From JACPLA01 sp035291905 (GTDB lineage Bacteria > Bacteroidota > Ignavibacteria > UBA10030), in the NCBI GenBank assembly GCA_035291905.1, contig DATDRF010000027.1, forward strand, positions 1 through 11,928: a stretch of DNA of 11,928 bases. The letters are read 5' to 3'. The notes under the pieces were generated by a model that was given only the letters and a program-made list of their open reading frames with translations, was not told the origin of the DNA and did not search any database. The position numbers were made by a program, and so were the translations under genes. The stretch's first letter is position 1. Each line of letters opens with the position of its first letter. Positions 1 to 6,441 of the stretch are shown here, piece by piece.

Positions 1-105
1 GATGACAACGCTCCCGGCCTGACCAAATGCGCTCTGGCAAAGAAAGAGACCGCTGCCTAGCCCCGCGATGAGAGACACCATTCGAACATCCATGAGAGAT
101 TTCAT
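1..105 (-). CDS. Secreted protein, N-terminal fragment cut by window edge
   Basis: Only the first 35 codons are visible, and the gene continues beyond position 1. The start at 105 is preceded by a purine-rich Shine-Dalgarno stretch (AGGAAAGGG) about 8 bases upstream. The N-terminus begins MKSLMDVRMV, continues with a hydrophobic stretch of small residues and Leu (about residues 10-22), and reaches a plausible signal peptidase I site near the SAFGQ sequence (residues 25-29). This supports export across the inner membrane. Nothing after the signal is long enough to assign a family. ATGs at 93 and 81 are in frame and could also serve as starts, but 105 has the better ribosome site and gives a normal signal-peptide length. 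The gene lies downstream of, and in the same orientation as, the decayed repeat-protein gene at 363-960. Confidence 0.6.
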   Translation of the reverse strand, partial: MKSLMDVRMVSLIAGLGSGLFLCQSAFGQAGSVVI

Positions 106-362
106 GCTATTTACCCTTTCCTGAGATACTTCCGTCCTGAGGTATTCTTATGAAATCAGACTTTCTCACCCCAAGACTTTTCTTTAGGCCCTGTCCTCCC
201 GGCTTAGGTTATTCACGATGTAACTTCGAAGAGCACCTGCCCGGGTTTTTGCCTCAGCCCTATCTTGGTAGACCCTGACCCGGCCGTAAGCTTTCAGTGC
301 CTGAATCTCTTTGTCAGTGATTCTGTCCTCGCCTCCATATCTCCACTTCAGAACAAAGAAAC
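106..362. other. Intergenic stretch with no clear gene
   Basis: This lies between the partial secreted-protein gene and the end of the decayed repeat-protein gene. One minus-strand frame stays open down to a TAA at 184-186. Its last 60 or so codons, rich in Arg, Ala and Lys, look mildly protein-like, but there is no start with a ribosome site and I recognise no family. It may be a remnant of the pseudogene's original 3' part. I see no convincing promoter or terminator here. Confidence 0.3.
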
Positions 363-960
363 TTAAGTTATTTCCAAGACCCAATATCCGTTGGCACTTG
401 TCGAGACACCTGCCACGCCTTTGCCACTTCCTGTGCCTAGTGCATAGCCATAGACACCGTAACCAGAGGCTCCCAAGAGACCATAGGCTCCACTCTGTTG
501 CCAGCAGGAGACCCACAACCACCACTGCTCGAATACGCGCTTCCGGCGACACCAACGCCACTGCTTGACTCAGTAGAGCCATCAACTCCGGTGACATCGC
601 CACTTGTAGCGGTAGCTCTACCCCATATCCCACGAACTCCAGTGTTGCTACCTATATTAGTGGCCATGAAGGCAGCACCTGCCGTTGTGTTTGCCGTCCC
701 CGAAAACGGCAGCGATAGACCGCCAGTTTCATCCGTACTCGGTGACCACTGTGTTTCGCTCCGCTTGAGCACTTGTCCGGTCGAAGGAGCACTTGACGAG
801 ACAACTCAACCCTGTATTCTTGGTGTATTGAGGCTATGCCGCCGAGGCAAGCTCAACGCGCGGTGAAAACAAAGTGCCTTCAACGGTAATGTCGAGCCAA
901 TAGGGGACATCGAAAGCATGCCTCTGGGACGGTGCTGCCGGCGTAGTGACTGCGGAGGAG
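363..960 (-). pseudogene. Decayed secreted GVxG-repeat (tail-fibre-like) protein gene
   Basis: Minus-strand pieces in all three frames line up into one protein of a layout common in FCB bacteria and Planctomycetes. First come a short remnant like GSTVP (about 925-950) and FDVPYWLDI (from 914), which is the segment that usually precedes a SPR..LASAAYSLN stretch. That stretch is broken by a TAG at 834-836, where an apparent 2-base loss moves SLNT to another frame. A TGA at 806-808 follows, then SSSAPSTGQVLK (GQVLK at 764-778), TDETGGLSLPFSG, and Gly-rich repeats (GVRG, GVDG, GVGVAG; about 523-640). Between 495 and 523 the frame shifts again. The third frame then gives SGAYGLLGASGYGVYGY and GVAGVSTSANGY, and stops at 363-365. 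These are several independent lesions in a recognisable order, so I call a pseudogene; the 5' limit is approximate. The family is probably a cell-surface or phage-tail-like repeat protein of unknown function. Confidence 0.7.
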
Positions 961-1145
961 GGGTGGGTTGGAACGAACGAGAGTGTATCTCAATGCTACT
1001 GAGGTTTCGCCCCAAAAACAAACAGAAGGGACTAATAGAAACGCACATGCCGGACTTTCCTCCCGGGTAATACATGAGAGTTTGGCGTTTTGTGGCGTCG
1101 AACGGTTGGGAACTACCGACGAATGTGCAACTCAAACCATTCTGC

Positions 1146-1174
1146 TTGACAGTCCCTCGAATTACCTCTACTAT
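1146..1174 (+). promoter_or_regulatory. Sigma70-type promoter
   Basis: A perfect -35 box, TTGACA (1146-1151), is followed after exactly 17 bases by TACTAT (1169-1174), which matches TATAAT at five of six positions. Transcription would start near the A at 1181. It is the strongest promoter-like sequence I found in the window. It points toward the large secreted-protein gene, whose start lies 218 bases downstream, with a terminator-like hairpin in between. Confidence 0.65.
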
Positions 1175-1180
1175 TACTCA

Positions 1181-1270
1181 ATGTTGGTGCCCGTGATTTG
1201 GGGATCGCGGGTGTTCAATAAGGAGGCCTCTGAGAGCTCGAGAGAGCTTGAAAGAGGCTTTTGCGTTTTT
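1181..1270 (+). ncRNA. Candidate small RNA or attenuated leader
   Basis: The segment begins at the predicted start of transcription. Hairpin 1 pairs CCCGTGAT (1190-1197) with ATCGCGGG (1204-1211), 8 pairs including one G-U, around the loop TTGGGG. A single-stranded purine-rich linker (AATAAGGAG) follows. Hairpin 2 pairs GCCTCT (1226-1231) with AGAGGC (1253-1258), with an internal loop and an inner stem AGCTC/GAGCT closed by a GAGA (GNRA) tetraloop. The run TTTTGCGTTTTT follows. The result would be a roughly 90-base, promoter-to-terminator RNA. I match it to no known riboswitch or sRNA family. An ATG at 1181 also opens a 36-codon frame (to 1291) through the hairpins, so a leaderless leader peptide is an alternative reading. 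Confidence 0.4.
1226..1270 (+). terminator. Intrinsic terminator or attenuator in leader
   Basis: The outer stem GCCTCT/AGAGGC, inner stem AGCTC/GAGCT and GAGA tetraloop are followed directly by TTTTGCGTTTTT. The layout (stem, GNRA loop, interrupted T-run) resembles the clear terminator at 5181-5218, which raises confidence. It sits between the promoter at 1146-1174 and the gene starting at 1399, with no upstream plus-strand gene to terminate. Its job is therefore either to end a small RNA or to attenuate transcription of the large gene. Confidence 0.45.
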
Positions 1271-1316
1271 GGGAGCCCTTGCATGGAATAATGCTCAGAC
1301 GGGTGCCGAAGTCGTT

Positions 1317-1391
1317 ACGGAGTGCGGAAACACTGTGCAAGGAGTGTCAGAATCCGGTCTCCGTCTGTTTGAACCAGCGTCGACAAAGGAG
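1317..1391 (+). promoter_or_regulatory. Possible folding leader around the ribosome site
   Basis: ACGGAG (1317-1322) is complementary to CTCCGT (1359-1364). The CTCC of the second element is also complementary to the GGAG of the ribosome site (1388-1391), so the two pairings would compete. Within the loop, CACT (1331-1334) can pair with either AGTG at 1321-1324 or AGTG at 1343-1346. This is consistent with alternative folds that hide or expose the ribosome site of the large gene. The stems are short and chance is a fair explanation. Confidence 0.2.
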
Positions 1392-1398
1392 TAGACTC

Positions 1399-4300
1399 AT
1401 GAGAAATCGAACGAACCTTGGAGGTCAGCGGCCCCTTATGGTGTTGCTGGTCCTGGTGTGGACTGTGTCGTTTGCAGCAGGGCAGCCGGACAGGTCGAAG
1501 AGCGGCAAGAACACCATTGCCAAAGGCACAACCGGCTTGACGTGGGCCGTGCTGAATATCAACAACCTCTGGACGTGGCATCGTTCGGACGGTGATGGCA
1601 ACCACTCCCCGTTTGGCAAAGAGGGCTTGGTCTACCCCGCTTTTACGGCTCACGCAGTCTACGAAGATAACATCGTGTTCGGCGGACTAATGTATACAGG
1701 CGGTTTCCCCGGAGCCGGGGGGACGCCTGTGGCTAATCAGTTTGTCCGCGTCAACGGCGGAACGTACAACTCCATTCATGGAATGACTCAGGGATGGGTG
1801 GAAGGGAATGGGGCTACGGCAGCCTGGACGCAAACCGTGAACGACCCTAGGGCGCGGATCTACCGCATTCGCCGGGACTACACGGAAATGACGAGCGCAG
1901 AACTCGTGAGAGATGCCTCTATCGTCAATGAACTGTCATCCGCTGCAGTTGCGACCCAAGCCATGGTGGATGAGATGCTTGCCCGCTATGCGATGGACTG
2001 GGCTGAATGGCCCGCCGGCAACTATACGGCGACAACAGGAACGGCGGTCATAAACCTCGGTGCTCCGTACATTGACAGGAACCACAATGGTGTGTACGAT
2101 CCGCCGCCGGCATTCAGTGCCACATTCACCGTAGACAGTCTCATCGCCGGGAATCATGATGAGCCGGGTGTCGCCGGCAGCAATCCTCACATACCGGCTG
2201 ATCAGGTCCTTTACACAGTGTACCATGGTCTCGATCGGACCAAGGTTCTCCAATTCGCGGGTTCTGAGCCAATCGGCCTGGAAGTCCAGAAGACCGTCTG
2301 GGGTTACGAACGGACGGATGCTCTCGGTAACGTGTATTTTACACGCTATCGTCTGATCAATAAGGGCGGTGTTGAGCTCACACCGGGCGGGGCAAAAGGG
2401 ACTTTCTATCTTGACAGTATGTTTTTCTGCCAGTGGTCGGATATCGATATCGGAAACGCAGGGGACGATCTGATCGGCTGTGATTCGCTCCTGAGTCTGG
2501 GGTATTCATATAACGGCAACCTTGCTGATCTGCAGTATGCAAACTACTTTTTGGCGCCTCCGTCTGTCGGATACGACTTGCTGGCAGGTCCATCGACGCC
2601 CGCACCTGGAGATTCCGGAGTTTTTGACTTGAAGCGCCGATCTGGTATTAAGAATCTCGGCATGTCTTCCTTCGCGTACTTCTCATCAGGAAGTCCATTC
2701 TCCGATCCTCCCTTTGGAGAATACGATCGCGGAACAGGCAGATGGTGGGCAATGCTTCGCGGTTATGCACCCGTCGGCAGTCTCCTGGATGTCCCGACTC
2801 CATATCCCCATCCGATCGGCGAGCCCGTTACAAAGTATCCTTTCTCCGGTGACCCCGTCGCCGGAACAGGATTTGTTGATGGCATGGGCACAACGTACTC
2901 TTATGCGCCGGGCGATCGACGCCAGCTCGTAAATTCCGGTCCATTCCGAATGGCCCCGGGGGACACGCAAGAAGTCTATGTTGCCGTTATCGCGGGCCTC
3001 GGTGCCGATCGGCTTTCAAGTGTCGCTCTCATGAAGGTCATTGACAATGGTGTGCAGAGCGAGTTCAATTCACTGTTCCTTCAATCGCAGATCGCGCATA
3101 CCTCCATAGTCAGCTACCCGGATTCGGCAACCACAGAGCTTGCAATTCGGATCACCCCCCCTCAGAATATCACAGTCCAATCGGCGGAATTGTATTTCGA
3201 ACCTTCCCGGAACACAGAACCTCAGCTGTCATTGACTCTCTATGACGATGGAACCCATCAGGATAGTCTCTCCGGAGACGGAATTTGGGGGAATGCCCTG
3301 AACACATCGAACAAGGCGGGCCCCTACAAGGCGAAGCTGGTGCTGCAGACATCGACGGGACCGTTGACCTATGATCCCTATATGAGCAACGTCTCGTTGC
3401 GTCCGAGGCCGATTCTGACAAACTGGGAAATCATTTGGGAAGACGGGAAACAGGATTTGATGATAAATCCAAATGAGAATGTGCTTGTACGCTTTGATAT
3501 CCACAATGCCGACGGGTTGAACTCCATTATCCAACTTAGGGTACGAAGCCTTAGCCCGGTGCAGTATGAATCCGGGCGAATTGTCGACCTCATAGCGGAC
3601 ATGATGCCGGGGACTGAGATCTGGCCCGGCACCACCAGTTCTCAGGATTTCTTCGTGTTGTCATTTCGGAATGAATCCCCCAATGAGACAGCCATGCTCG
3701 CGTATTCCGTTTTGTACGACGGGGCTGCGTACGTTTCAAGCGCGGAATTCCCTGTGGCTGCGTGGACGCCCGGGGAGACCTGGAGGGATACACTGAAGGT
3801 GTATCAGGTAGCTGGCCCGTCTGAAAGTGTCGTTCCAATCATTGCGGATCCGGCCCAGCTGACAGGTCACAACTACATTGTTACATTTGACAGCGTTGGA
3901 GCCGAATTATGTTGGTCGCTAAAAGACATCACCACGGACAGTCTGCTTCTTACAAACCAGAAAGTGTGGCCAGGAGGTGTGACGTGGTTCCATCCGGTTG
4001 TCGATGGAATACAATTCATTGTCCAGGGGATAAGGAAAGACATTGAGGACTTTCGCCACGTCCAGAATCCATCGGGTCCGATCGACCCCCCAACCTATGC
4101 CGCCTTCGCGTTCAATTCGAGCGGTTTTCCAACGACGCTTGAAGGGAACCCGGATCGTCCCGCGGCTGATTGGGGCGGCGGCCAATGGGGGATTCATACG
4201 AACCCGGATCCCGCAGATATCAGCTATACGCGGTTCAGGTCCCGCGTGTTCCGCAATGATAACTTCTCCCGATTTGTTCATTACGACTTCGAGATACGCT

Positions 4301-5112
4301 TCACCGCGGGTCCTAACAGGGCCTGCCTGTATTATACGAACGACAAATTCGTCAACGTTCCGTTCGAGTTGTGGAACATCGGCATTGGCACGCTCAACGA
4401 CCCTTCGGATGATTACCGGATGATCCCATGGATTCTTGATGAAGACGGAAACGATGCATTCAATCTGCAGGCAGCGGACCATACCATCTCCGGTGGTGAT
4501 AATGATGCGTACACGGACTGGATCTATTGGATGGACGCGAATCCGAAGACTCCCGGACAGGCTGCTTACAATGCATTTGCCGCCGATTCCGTGAATTATG
4601 CGACAGGATACTACACGGGAACGGGTTCAGAAGTAATGGCCCGCATGGTACTGGTTGCTTACAATTCCGGGAGTGTAACTGATCCGGGTTGGCCGGCGAA
4701 CGTGATGGGAGGAACAATGCCGGCAACGGGAAACGTCATACGTATTCTCTCAAGCAAGCCGAACTTCCCCGGGGACACGGTCAAGGTGTGGGGAAGTATC
4801 TTAGCCGGCATTGAGGGCCAGTCAGAGGTTCCTCTTACGTTTGACCTTTCTCAAAATTATCCGAATCCGTTCAATCCAATGACAGTCATCGGGTATCAGA
4901 TACCGAAAAAAGGTCGGGTGACAATCGAGATCTTTGACATGTTGGGGAGGAAGATAAAGACGCTGGTCAATCAAGATCTGATCGCCGGGTCGCACAGTGT
5001 CGAGTGGGACGGAACAACTTCAGCGGGCCTCGTGGCATCGAGCGGGGTTTACTTCTATCGTTTGACCGCACCCGGCAACGCCACCACGCGAAAAATGTTG
5101 CTGCTAAGGTAG
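1399..5112 (+). CDS. Large secreted protein with C-terminal T9SS-type sorting domain
   Basis: The start at 1399 is chosen because AAAGGAG lies 7 bases upstream and the product then opens with a signal peptide (basic MRNRTNLGGQR, hydrophobic core, about residues 12-28, cleavage near AAGQ). The product has 1237 residues. The N-terminal two thirds resemble the unnamed secreted proteins common in Ignavibacteria and related phyla. They carry a DRNHNGVYD loop like a calcium-binding turn (residues 226-234) and a Trp/Asp-rich segment containing QWSDIDIGNAGDDLIGCD. Around residues 612-632 there is a YDDG...SGDGIWGN stretch typical of beta-sandwich repeats in such proteins. Residues 1146-1237 are a classic sorting domain: NYPNPFNP, IPKKGRVTIEIFDMLGR, and a GVYFYRL strand before the terminal LLLR. 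Export through the Sec system and then the outer membrane, by a type IX-like route, is inferred. The substrate or function is unknown, and I see no catalytic motif. Alternative TTG starts upstream lack a signal at the N-terminus. Confidence 0.9.
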   Translation: MRNRTNLGGQRPLMVLLVLVWTVSFAAGQPDRSKSGKNTIAKGTTGLTWAVLNINNLWTWHRSDGDGNHSPFGKEGLVYPAFTAHAVYEDNIVFGGLMYTGGFPGAGGTPVANQFVRVNGGTYNSIHGMTQGWVEGNGATAAWTQTVNDPRARIYRIRRDYTEMTSAELVRDASIVNELSSAAVATQAMVDEMLARYAMDWAEWPAGNYTATTGTAVINLGAPYIDRNHNGVYDPPPAFSATFTVDSLIAGNHDEPGVAGSNPHIPADQVLYTVYHGLDRTKVLQFAGSEPIGLEVQKTVWGYERTDALGNVYFTRYRLINKGGVELTPGGAKGTFYLDSMFFCQWSDIDIGNAGDDLIGCDSLLSLGYSYNGNLADLQYANYFLAPPSVGYDLLAGPSTPAPGDSGVFDLKRRSGIKNLGMSSFAYFSSGSPFSDPPFGEYDRGTGRWWAMLRGYAPVGSLLDVPTPYPHPIGEPVTKYPFSGDPVAGTGFVDGMGTTYSYAPGDRRQLVNSGPFRMAPGDTQEVYVAVIAGLGADRLSSVALMKVIDNGVQSEFNSLFLQSQIAHTSIVSYPDSATTELAIRITPPQNITVQSAELYFEPSRNTEPQLSLTLYDDGTHQDSLSGDGIWGNALNTSNKAGPYKAKLVLQTSTGPLTYDPYMSNVSLRPRPILTNWEIIWEDGKQDLMINPNENVLVRFDIHNADGLNSIIQLRVRSLSPVQYESGRIVDLIADMMPGTEIWPGTTSSQDFFVLSFRNESPNETAMLAYSVLYDGAAYVSSAEFPVAAWTPGETWRDTLKVYQVAGPSESVVPIIADPAQLTGHNYIVTFDSVGAELCWSLKDITTDSLLLTNQKVWPGGVTWFHPVVDGIQFIVQGIRKDIEDFRHVQNPSGPIDPPTYAAFAFNSSGFPTTLEGNPDRPAADWGGGQWGIHTNPDPADISYTRFRSRVFRNDNFSRFVHYDFEIRFTAGPNRACLYYTNDKFVNVPFELWNIGIGTLNDPSDDYRMIPWILDEDGNDAFNLQAADHTISGGDNDAYTDWIYWMDANPKTPGQAAYNAFAADSVNYATGYYTGTGSEVMARMVLVAYNSGSVTDPGWPANVMGGTMPATGNVIRILSSKPNFPGDTVKVWGSILAGIEGQSEVPLTFDLSQNYPNPFNPMTVIGYQIPKKGRVTIEIFDMLGRKIKTLVNQDLIAGSHSVEWDGTTSAGLVASSGVYFYRLTAPGNATTRKMLLLR

Positions 5113-5180
5113 CAGGCTTCTTGCCTTCGTTGGAGAGTCAGGGAGACCAATTTGCGTTGGATTGCGCGAAGAAAGAAACT

Positions 5181-5218
5181 AAAAAGCCGGCTCAGGAATG
5201 AGTCGGCTTTTTGCTTTT
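5181..5218. terminator. Bidirectional intrinsic terminator
   Basis: AAAAAGCCGGCTCA (5181-5194) and TGAGTCGGCTTTTT (5199-5212) form a 14-pair stem with one G-U wobble, closed by a GGAA (GNRA) tetraloop. A T-run continues on the plus strand (TTTTTGCTTTT). The symmetric A and T flanks let it work in both directions. It sits between the stop codons of the convergent genes at 1399-5112 and 5237-5533. Confidence 0.9.
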
Positions 5219-5236
5219 GGTTGGCATCTGTCGGGA

Positions 5237-5533
5237 TCACTGATGAAAACCTGTCCTGCTGCCATACCTTTTATGCCATTCAGGATCAAGGTACTGCTCG
5301 GGATGTTCAAGGAACGCACTCCAGATACCGCAAAGATCCTCGGCCGACTCGACACCGGTCAGGAGCCGGCTGATTCGCCATTGGTTTCCGGATGGGATGG
5401 AGAAGGAGATCGAGTAGGAGCCGCCCCAGTTACGAACTTCGAGGCTGATCCGACGATCATTGAATGAGAATTCGATTCGCGTAGAGGACGGGGATATCAA
5501 CCTCTGAAATTGCTCAACAGTGGGAGGTTTCAT
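5237..5533 (-). CDS. Hypothetical 98-residue protein
   Basis: This small reading frame starts at an ATG with an AAGGGA ribosome site (5538-5543), four bases away, and ends just before the shared terminator at 5181-5218, as a real convergent gene would. The composition is protein-like: an N-terminal helix-like segment (VEQFQRLI), alternating strand-like segments (IEFSFNDRRISLEVRNWGG, YSISFSI), then a helix rich in aromatics (LCGIWSAFLEHPEQYLDPEW). There is no signal peptide, membrane segment or cysteine pair, so it is probably cytoplasmic. I recognise no family. The competing plus-strand frame through the same bases has a poorer start and less natural composition. GGATCC repeats in the leader may affect its translation. 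Confidence 0.65.
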   Translation of the reverse strand: MKPPTVEQFQRLISPSSTRIEFSFNDRRISLEVRNWGGSYSISFSIPSGNQWRISRLLTGVESAEDLCGIWSAFLEHPEQYLDPEWHKRYGSRTGFHQ

Positions 5534-5534
5534 G

Positions 5535-5570
5535 GGATCCCTTTTTAAGATCGGATCCGGGGTGCCCCGG
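5535..5570 (-). repeat. Inverted repeats in leader of the 98-residue gene
   Basis: Two copies of the self-complementary GGATCC (5535-5540 and 5553-5558) can pair with each other around a 12-base loop, next to the AAGGGA ribosome site. Immediately beyond is CCGGGG-TG-CCCCGG (5557-5570), a GC-rich near-palindrome. Either could be a regulatory hairpin or a protein-binding dyad in the 215-bp divergent region shared with the TlpA-like gene. Confidence 0.35.
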
Positions 5571-5748
5571 GAGATGGCAGAATACTGCGAATATGGATCT
5601 AAAAAGTCAAGTAAATTCGCAAAAATTTGTGATTGAGAGAAATGGCCGAATCAGCGTGTTTTGGGTGTGAAGGCGGGCTTCAAGATGCCAAAGTGTGAAA
5701 CACCGAGGTGCACACTGTCGTAGTCTGATAGAGTATTGAGAAGGGTTT

Positions 5749-6315
5749 ATGACCTCATCTAATCTGAGACAGATTGTCTTCCTTTCCTTGTGCCTTGGCA
5801 TTTTCGGTTGCTCTTTCTTCAAGACCAAGTACGAAGAGATCCCCCCCGATCTTTCTCCTGTCACACCGCCTGTTGTGATCTCCGATTCAACCTGGGGATG
5901 GAAACTCTATGATATTTACGAAAACCAGTACCTGTTCTCTGAAGCGAAGCACCACACCATTTTCCTGAATATCTGGGCGACCTGGTGTGAGCCCTGTATT
6001 GCTGAGATGCCGGGACTGCATCGGATGTACGATTCACTCAAGACTGAGGGGGTCGAATTGTTCTTTGTTACGGAAGAGAGTCCCGACACTGTTGAGCGAT
6101 TCATGGAGAAGAAGAAGTTTACCCTTCCGATCTTCTTTTCACGCGACGGTATTCCGGCCCAATTGAAAACAGGTCTTTATCCCACTACCTATGTGATCGA
6201 CTCGAATGGGAGAATCGTGTTTCGTGAGAAGCGATCGGCACAATGGGATCATCCGTCGGCCTTGCAGGCGATCAGGAGAGTGAATAGGGAGAGATGGTAC
6301 GAGGAGGAGAAGTGA
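5749..6315 (+). CDS. TlpA-like thioredoxin-fold lipoprotein
   Basis: This is a 188-residue protein with an N-terminal lipoprotein signal: a hydrophobic stretch at about residues 8-20 and a lipobox ending in Cys21 (IFGC; Phe at -2 is slightly unusual). A thioredoxin-like domain follows. The redox motif WCEPC holds Cys80 and Cys83 in the usual context NIWATWCEPCIAEMPGL, and the expected cis-proline is Pro145 in YPTTYVID. The family (TlpA/ResA/AhpC-TSA-like) works outside the cytoplasmic membrane, reducing or exchanging disulfides, for example in cytochrome c maturation; the partner here is not shown. The start is supported by GAGAAGGG (5738-5745) three bases upstream. No cytochrome or Dsb genes lie next to it, so it appears to be transcribed alone. 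The substrate is unknown. Confidence 0.9.
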   Translation: MTSSNLRQIVFLSLCLGIFGCSFFKTKYEEIPPDLSPVTPPVVISDSTWGWKLYDIYENQYLFSEAKHHTIFLNIWATWCEPCIAEMPGLHRMYDSLKTEGVELFFVTEESPDTVERFMEKKKFTLPIFFSRDGIPAQLKTGLYPTTYVIDSNGRIVFREKRSAQWDHPSALQAIRRVNRERWYEEEK

Positions 6316-6390
6316 GAAGTCAGAGGTCAGAAGTCAGAGGTCAGAAGTCAGAGGTCAGAAGTCAGAAGTCAGAGGTCAGAAATCAGAAGC
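6315..6390. repeat. Heptanucleotide tandem array
   Basis: The last base of the TlpA-like gene's TGA starts ten consecutive 7-base units of AGARGTC type (AGAAGTC or AGAGGTC, the tenth AGAAATC), plus a partial unit ending at 6390. The two main variants alternate for the first six units, which suggests that 14-base blocks duplicated. It does not encode protein and has no spacers. Arrays of this GTCAGAAGTCAGAGG style occur between genes in many bacteria and usually arise by slippage. Confidence 0.9.
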
Positions 6391-6392
6391 TT

Positions 6393-6420
6393 GCCCGCCG
6401 AAGCGTATGCGTAGTCGGGT
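6393..6420. repeat. REP-like imperfect hairpin
   Basis: GCCCGCC (6393-6399) can pair with GTCGGGT (6414-6420), with one mismatch and one wobble, around a GAAGCGTATGCGTA loop. The CCCGCCGAAGC motif resembles dispersed intergenic hairpins of FCB genomes; that is from memory and not verified here. It lies between convergent genes directly after the heptamer array. No T-tract follows, so it is unlikely to be a simple terminator. Confidence 0.35.
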
Positions 6421-6441
6421 CAGAAGGTTCCTTCCCTAACG

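Noticed and set aside
437..772. Minus-strand open frame read as an intact 111-residue protein
   Set aside because: It starts mid-domain and its Gly-rich repeats continue in other frames on both sides, so it is a piece of a broken gene and not a gene of its own.
968..1291. Plus-strand open frame of 107 codons before the large gene
   Set aside because: It overlaps the predicted promoter and hairpins, has no ribosome site, and its composition is unlike a folded protein. Only its last 36 codons are kept, as a speculative leader-peptide idea.
5580..5620. TTGACT...TATTCT on the minus strand as promoter of the 98-residue gene
   Set aside because: The spacing is about 20 bases, too long for a normal sigma70 promoter, and no better -10 was found.
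6315..6390. Possible CRISPR array
   Set aside because: The units are 7 bases long and directly abutting, without spacers, and no cas genes are present.
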